From contig NZ_CP039727.1 of assembly GCF_005154805.1 (NCBI RefSeq), positions 679,501 to 743,500 on the forward strand: a DNA stretch of 64,000 nt, written 5' to 3'. This stretch comes from Bacillus sp. S3 (lineage in GTDB: Bacteria > Bacillota > Bacilli > Bacillales > Cytobacillaceae). Each line of letters starts with the position of its first letter. Positions within the stretch are counted from its first letter, which is position 1. A program made the translations under genes and the position numbers. The notes below the pieces were generated by a model that saw only the letters and a list, made by a program, of their open reading frames with translations, was not told where the DNA came from and searched no databases. Of the stretch, positions 60,363 through 64,000 are shown piece by piece.

Positions 60363-60404
60363 GTGTATTTTTGCAGATTGCGATTCCAAATTTTGAACCG
60401 TTAA
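60363..60404 (+). CDS. Leader peptide (uORF), 13 codons
   Basis: GGAGG (60350-60354) with 8-nt spacing precedes GTG 60363, which opens MYFCRLRFQILNR and a stop. It lies inside the hflX leader, upstream of hairpins (CTCTGC/GCAGAG near 60417) and a terminator. It is a candidate ribosome-sensing leader peptide. Confidence 0.45.
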   Translation: MYFCRLRFQILNR

Positions 60405-60491
60405 TTGAATACGTTCAAATCTCTGCCGGCTGTGCAGAGTAAATGGGATTGGTCTGCCTTTTTTAAGGAAACCTTTATTTTACGGTAAGTG

Positions 60492-60521
60492 AAAAAAGGG
60501 GGCGAGTCGGCCCTCTTTTTT
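60492..60521 (+). terminator. Attenuator-type terminator in the hflX leader
   Basis: AAAAAAGGGGGC pairs with GCCCTCTTTTTT (one mismatch, 6-nt loop), with the T run in the right arm. It lies after the uORF and before hflX, so most transcripts would stop here unless an alternative structure forms. Confidence 0.7.
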
Positions 60522-60651
60522 GCTGTCTATAAAAATAAAATACGGGATATGAGAAATGCTTTTTTCCCATACCTTCTACTTTCTCCCCAGCCAAGATTAG
60601 TTTTTGGCCCCTTTTGGGCATCTTTCGTGATGCATTCATCCCTTTACTTTG

Positions 60652-60676
60652 CACAGGCAGGTCGTCTGTGTTTTTT
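60652..60676 (+). terminator. Second possible terminator in the hflX leader
   Basis: CACAG / CTGTG stem, 9-nt loop, then TTTTTT, ending 30 nt before the hflX start. The stem is short. Confidence 0.35.
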
Positions 60677-60706
60677 GTCTGTTTTTAAAAAAGGAGGAAT
60701 TTACTC

Positions 60707-61963
60707 ATGAGAGAAAATCAAAAAGCGCTTATTGTTGGTGTCAATATCAATCATCAAGCTGATTTTTCTTATTCGATGAAGGAATTGGAGAACCTGGCAG
60801 CTGCCTGTCAAATCGAAGTTGTCGCCGAAATTACGCAAAATTTAAATCGCATCAATAAATCACATTATATCGGTACTGGTAAAATCGAGGAAGCGAAACG
60901 GATCCTGGAAGAGACTGATGCAGATGTAGTCTTATGTAACGATGAATTATCGGCAACGCAAATTCGGAATCTGGAAGAAGGGCTTGATCGAAAAGTCATT
61001 GACCGGACAATGTTAATTTTAGATATATTTGCCGAACGAGCCAAAACGAGAGAAGCTCAGCTGCAGGTGGAAGTGGCACGCCTTAAGTATTTGCTGCCGC
61101 GAATCATTGGCTCAAGGGAATCCCTGGGGCGTCAAGGCGGTGGCGTTGGTTTGAAAAATAGAGGTGCCGGTGAAACAAAATTAGAACTGGACCGCCGGAA
61201 AATTGAAGCAAAGATTGCCGACTTAAATAAAGAACTAGAAACGCTTGTCTCGCAGCGGGAAACGAGGCGCAGCCAACGGAAAAAAAGCGGCATTCCGCTC
61301 ATTTCCTTAGTAGGCTATACAAATGCCGGCAAATCAACAATCATGAATGCCATGCTCCGAAGGTCACATCAATCACCAACGAAACATGTGTTTGAGAAGG
61401 ATATGTTATTTGCAACACTTGATACTTCCGTTAGAAAAATAAAGCTTGCCAATCACCAGCCGTTTTTGCTTTCTGATACAGTTGGTTTTGTGGATAAGCT
61501 TCCGCATCACCTTGTAAAAGCATTTCGTTCAACATTGGAGGAAGCGGCAACGGCAGATTTGCTCATCCATGTGGTTGATTTTTCAAGTCCGTATGTTGAA
61601 AATCTCATTAATGTAACAAATCATACGTTAAAAGAGATGGGAATCAATCAAATCCCAACGATTATTGCTTATAATAAGTCGGACATAGCCGATGTTGAAT
61701 TTCCTGTGGTGAAGGATCGAAGCGTTTATCTTTCTGCTAAACAAGGAATAGGAATAGAGGAATTAGTCGATGTGATCAGTGCGCAGATTTTTAAACATCC
61801 GATCCATTGTGAAATGCTGATTCCATTTGATGAAGGCCGCCTCATAAATTACCTGAATGAGAATGCAAATGTACTTTCAACGAGCTACGAAGACAATGGC
61901 ACCAAGTTAACGATGGAATGCAATCAAGATGATTTTGAAAAATACCAGGAATACGTTGTTTAA
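60707..61963 (+). CDS. hflX: GTPase HflX (ribosome-splitting factor)
   Basis: 418 residues: N-terminal HflX domain (IGTGKIEEAKRILEET, DELSATQIRNLEEGLDRKVIDRT), a Gly-rich linker with RIIGSRESLGRQGGGVG, then a G domain (GYTNAGKST G1, DTVGF G3, NKSD G4). HflX splits stalled or stressed 70S ribosomes. AAAAGGAGG precedes the ATG. The usual Bacillus neighbours (spoVK, ynbB, glnR) are missing, and a structured leader with uORF and terminators precedes it, so it may be the antibiotic-inducible HflXr type known from Listeria. That subtype is inference. Confidence 0.93.
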   Translation: MRENQKALIVGVNINHQADFSYSMKELENLAAACQIEVVAEITQNLNRINKSHYIGTGKIEEAKRILEETDADVVLCNDELSATQIRNLEEGLDRKVIDRTMLILDIFAERAKTREAQLQVEVARLKYLLPRIIGSRESLGRQGGGVGLKNRGAGETKLELDRRKIEAKIADLNKELETLVSQRETRRSQRKKSGIPLISLVGYTNAGKSTIMNAMLRRSHQSPTKHVFEKDMLFATLDTSVRKIKLANHQPFLLSDTVGFVDKLPHHLVKAFRSTLEEAATADLLIHVVDFSSPYVENLINVTNHTLKEMGINQIPTIIAYNKSDIADVEFPVVKDRSVYLSAKQGIGIEELVDVISAQIFKHPIHCEMLIPFDEGRLINYLNENANVLSTSYEDNGTKLTMECNQDDFEKYQEYVV

Positions 61964-61997
61964 CTGTCTGGAATAGTTTCCGGAGGTAAATTTTTGT

Positions 61998-62026
61998 TTG
62001 ACGTTTTAGAAACAGTTCTTTATGAT
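61998..62026 (+). promoter_or_regulatory. SigA promoter of the queF leader
   Basis: TTGACG (61998-62003), a 17-nt spacer, TATGAT (62021-62026). The expected start, about 62033, places the riboswitch at the 5' end of the transcript. Confidence 0.7.
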
Positions 62027-62058
62027 AATAGGGAAACGAATACCCGTACTTAAACGGG

Positions 62059-62093
62059 AGAGGTTCATAGCTGATACCCTCTATAAAAAACTA
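62059..62093 (+). ncRNA. preQ1-I riboswitch aptamer
   Basis: AGAGGTTCATAGC then ACCCTCTATAAAAAACTA: P1 stem AGAGG/CCTCT, the C-rich loop-2 contact and the A-rich tail that folds back as an H-type pseudoknot. It closely follows the B. subtilis que-operon class I consensus. A terminator follows at 62111, and queF and a queuosine-precursor transporter lie downstream, so preQ1 should switch off transcription. Confidence 0.9.
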
Positions 62094-62110
62094 TGGATAC
62101 ATGACTCTAT

Positions 62111-62139
62111 GCCATGTCCATAACGGACATGGCTTTTTT
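62111..62139 (+). terminator. Riboswitch expression-platform terminator
   Basis: GCCATGTCC / GGACATGGC, 5-nt loop, followed by six T. Eighteen nt after the preQ1 aptamer. Confidence 0.85.
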
Positions 62140-62213
62140 GTTTTTTATCCCGAAAGTTTGTATAGGATCTTTGGCTGAAACTCTCTTGATAAAGTGTGGG
62201 AACACATTTTTAT

Positions 62214-62337
62214 GTCTAGCTCCAGCGCCTAGCCCCTCGAGGTCACAAGCCAATCCGTCCAAAAGGTTAAAAAGCAACCTTTCGGCCGGCTCGTCTTGTG
62301 CTTGTCGGGGCTGATCAAGGCGCTTGCGCTTTTCTTA
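62214..62337. repeat. Bacillus-type intergenic palindromic repeat
   Basis: About 124 bp: outer arms AGCGCCT / AGGCGCT, inner AGCCCC / GGGGCT and AAAGGTT / AACCTTT. A dispersed repeat I recognise from many Bacillus genomes. It sits between the riboswitch terminator and queF, so the queF mRNA carries it as a folded 5' segment. Confidence 0.75.
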
Positions 62338-62352
62338 CTAGGGGGTTTTTTT

Positions 62353-62853
62353 ATGTCTGGCCGCAAGCATACAGAAGGATTAAAGGATTTAACATTATTA
62401 GGGAATCAAGGGACGACCTATTCATTTGATTATGCACCCGAGGTATTGGAGTCAGTAGACAATCTGCACCCAGAGCGTGATTATTTTGTAAAGTTTAATT
62501 GCCCGGAGTTTACGAGCCTTTGCCCGCTGACCCGGCAGCCGGATTTTGCGACAATGTATATCTCATATGTTCCGGATCAAAAAATTGTCGAGAGCAAGTC
62601 TCTGAAACTGTATCTTTTCAGCTTTAGGAATCACGGCGATTTCCACGAGGATTGCGTTAATATCATCATGAACGATTTAATTAAATTGCTTGATCCGCGC
62701 TACATTGAGGTATGGGGTAAGTTCACTCCAAGAGGAGGAATTTCCATAGACCCATGGTGTAACTACGGGAAGCCTGGAACGAAGTATGAGGAAATGGCCA
62801 GCTACCGGTTGATGAACCATGACCTCTATCCAGAAAAGGTTGATAATCGCTAA
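62353..62853 (+). CDS. queF: NADPH-dependent 7-cyano-7-deazaguanine reductase QueF
   Basis: Reduces preQ0 to preQ1 in queuosine biosynthesis. 166 residues, unimodular type, with [20 protein letters not shown] holding the catalytic C57 and D64, and [24 protein letters not shown] 62353 follows GGGGG with 8-nt spacing; the frame opens earlier inside the repeat. It is controlled by the preQ1 riboswitch. The transporter gene follows 16 nt later. Confidence 0.96.
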   Translation: MSGRKHTEGLKDLTLLGNQGTTYSFDYAPEVLESVDNLHPERDYFVKFNCPEFTSLCPLTRQPDFATMYISYVPDQKIVESKSLKLYLFSFRNHGDFHEDCVNIIMNDLIKLLDPRYIEVWGKFTPRGGISIDPWCNYGKPGTKYEEMASYRLMNHDLYPEKVDNR

Positions 62854-62869
62854 GGGAGGCAGGAAGAAA

Positions 62870-63511
62870 ATGATTTTTTATTTAAATGGAATTTTTGTAG
62901 GGCTGTTGATTTTGGCGAACATCGTTGCGGTTAAGCTTTTTAGCATCGGGGATTTTGCCATACTGCCTGCAGCAGTCATTGTGTATATTTTTACCTATCC
63001 TCTCATTGATGTAATCGTCGAGGTGTATGGAAAAAAAGAAGGACGGAGAACGGTTCAGGCGGGACTGATTATGCAAATCCTTGCTTTAATTTTCATAATA
63101 ATTACGATTCATCTCCCGGCCGCACCTGTATTTAAAGAACAAGTGGCATTTGAAACGATCTTAAATGGAAGTTTTCGGGTTATTCTAGCGAGTTTAATTT
63201 CTTATGCAATCAGCCAAAACTTGGATGTATTTGTTTTTAATAAATTAAAAAAACGTCATGGTCAGAAAAAGCTATGGCTTCGCAATAATGCATCCACAAT
63301 GCTGAGCCAGTTGATTGATACAACAATCTTTATCACGATTGCCTTTTATGGAACAATGCCAATCGCTATCCTGGGAAGCTTGATTCTAACTCAGTATATC
63401 TTTAAGTTTGCAGCAGCCATCCTAACAACACCATTAGTTTATGGGCTCGTCCATTTCATACGGAAACAGGAAACAAAAGAACAGCACACCACTGTAATGA
63501 GTGATTACTAA
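62870..63511 (+). CDS. Queuosine precursor transporter (YhhQ family)
   Basis: 213 residues with about six transmembrane helices (FVGLLILANIVAVKLFSIG first), family motifs YPLIDVIVEVYGKKEGRR and WLRNNASTMLSQLIDTTIFITIAF. It imports preQ0/preQ1-type bases. GGGAGG lies upstream of ATG 62870; the frame opens inside queF. It shares the preQ1 riboswitch, which fits feedback by the imported product. Confidence 0.92.
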   Translation: MIFYLNGIFVGLLILANIVAVKLFSIGDFAILPAAVIVYIFTYPLIDVIVEVYGKKEGRRTVQAGLIMQILALIFIIITIHLPAAPVFKEQVAFETILNGSFRVILASLISYAISQNLDVFVFNKLKKRHGQKKLWLRNNASTMLSQLIDTTIFITIAFYGTMPIAILGSLILTQYIFKFAAAILTTPLVYGLVHFIRKQETKEQHTTVMSDY

Positions 63512-63523
63512 ATTGCATGTTTC

Positions 63524-63560
63524 GAAGCAGTCGTTTTAGCGGCTGCTTCTTTTATTTTTT
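63524..63560 (+). terminator. Intrinsic terminator after the que operon
   Basis: GAAGCAGTCG / CGGCTGCTTC (10 bp, one wobble), 6-nt loop, then a T-rich tail. Confidence 0.85.
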
Positions 63561-63580
63561 CTATTTCTATTAAATTTTTT

Positions 63581-63626
63581 AATCTCTAGTTAATCTTTCA
63601 CCAAGTTTTCACCGTTCTTTTATACA
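63581..63626 (+). promoter_or_regulatory. Promoter region with 11-bp-periodic direct repeats
   Basis: AATCT at 63581 and 63592, then TTCACC at 63597 and 63608: two pairs of direct repeats each 11 bp apart, the pattern bound by OmpR/PhoP-type response regulators. TATACA (63621-63626) could be the -10, 18 nt after the first TTCACC. Confidence 0.45.
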
Positions 63627-63662
63627 CTTCAATCATCAAGAACGAAAGGAGGAATAAAGTGA

Positions 63663-64000
63663 TGAATGCTAGAGTAAAAAAAGGGATCTTTTGGGGTGCT
63701 GCTATCACTACCATGATTTTGTTCATTAATGTTATCCACTATTTTGTAGGAGGTACCAGCGCCTTTGCTGAAGGACGGCATGGCCATGGACCTGGAGGAC
63801 CGGGCGGCATGAGGCAGCATGGCGATTTTGGACCGCCGCAGCATATGATGAACGGTCCCCATCAAGGCAGCGGATTTCATTGGCTTGGAACCCTGCTGTT
63901 CCTAGTAATCGGAATCGTCATTTTGGTTTTAGTAGTGAAATGGCTAAGAAGGAAAGCAAAAGCTGCTTCAATGCAGCAGTTTATTGATACATCGTTAATG
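63663..64000 (+). CDS. His/Gly-rich small membrane protein (3' end outside window)
   Basis: ATG 63663 has AAAGGAGG about 9 nt upstream; the frame is open to the window edge (112 codons). Transmembrane segment 1 (KGIFWGAAITTMILFINVIHYF), an extracytoplasmic His/Gly/Pro-rich stretch (GRHGHGPGGPGGMRQHG), transmembrane segment 2 (WLGTLLFLVIGIVILVLVVKWL), then a basic tail. The His-rich loop could bind metal. The operator-like repeats upstream suggest control by a two-component system that may lie to the right. The function is unknown. Confidence 0.65.

Overview
The window looks like a chromosome segment of a spore-forming, low-GC Bacillaceae bacterium (Bacillus, Neobacillus or Mesobacillus-like; the genus is inference). 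Reasons: strong AAGGAGG-type ribosome sites with many TTG and GTG starts, a spore-coat polysaccharide (sps) region, mother-cell (SigK-like) promoters, a preQ1-I riboswitch, a SigL (sigma-54) operon with a RocB-like peptidase, and palindromic repeats typical of Bacillus genomes.

Region 1 (1-20.1 kb) is a spore-surface island. A plus-strand dTDP-rhamnose operon (rfbC-rfbD-rfbB-rfbA, equivalent to spsL-K-J-I) runs on into spsA and spsB. A minus-strand operon converges on it (cgeB, pseB, pseC, pseF, pseG, pseH, a WbqC-family gene, pseI) and encodes a complete pseudaminic-acid-type pathway. They share a bidirectional terminator at 6.9 kb. To the right lie small spore-surface-type proteins: a poly-Asp-tailed protein, a carboxypeptidase-regulatory-like repeat protein and two DUF4183 proteins. 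A patatin-like lipase and a three-domain amidase-SPOR-glucosaminidase without signal peptide follow.

Region 2 (20.2-28.3 kb) is ordinary: an NRDE protein, LemA and a TPM protein, DedA, a GH36 alpha-galactosidase, TatC and TatA, and an EamA transporter.

Region 3 (28.3-57.6 kb) is the most unusual part. It holds a LacI regulator, a YesMN-like two-component system, two sugar-binding lipoproteins, two sugar permeases, a GH2 beta-galactosidase, and a three-gene module SDR-gcvPA-gcvPB that occurs twice (33.7-39.5 kb, split by an ISL3 element, and 53.6-57.4 kb). A third gcvPA copy at 47.4 kb has two internal deletions and is followed by gcvPB-like scraps. The second module lies in an apparent 10-kb sigma-54 operon with an amino-acid ABC transporter, a RocB-like M20 peptidase and another SDR. 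A clear -24/-12 promoter, two palindromes and a divergent sigma-54 activator head it. A 93-bp lacZ remnant at 57.5 kb suggests that the two loci derive from duplication of one larger operon. The GcvP pairs keep the PLP lysine but differ from classical glycine decarboxylase at active-site motifs, and no gcvT or gcvH is present. They may act on another substrate; this is the best candidate for an undescribed pathway.

Region 4 (57.6-64 kb): a yhcX-type GNAT/nitrilase gene has been cut by a TnpB element with loss of most of the nitrilase domain. Next comes hflX with a leader containing a 13-codon uORF and terminators, then a preQ1 riboswitch with queF and a queuosine-precursor transporter. A small membrane-protein gene runs off the right edge.
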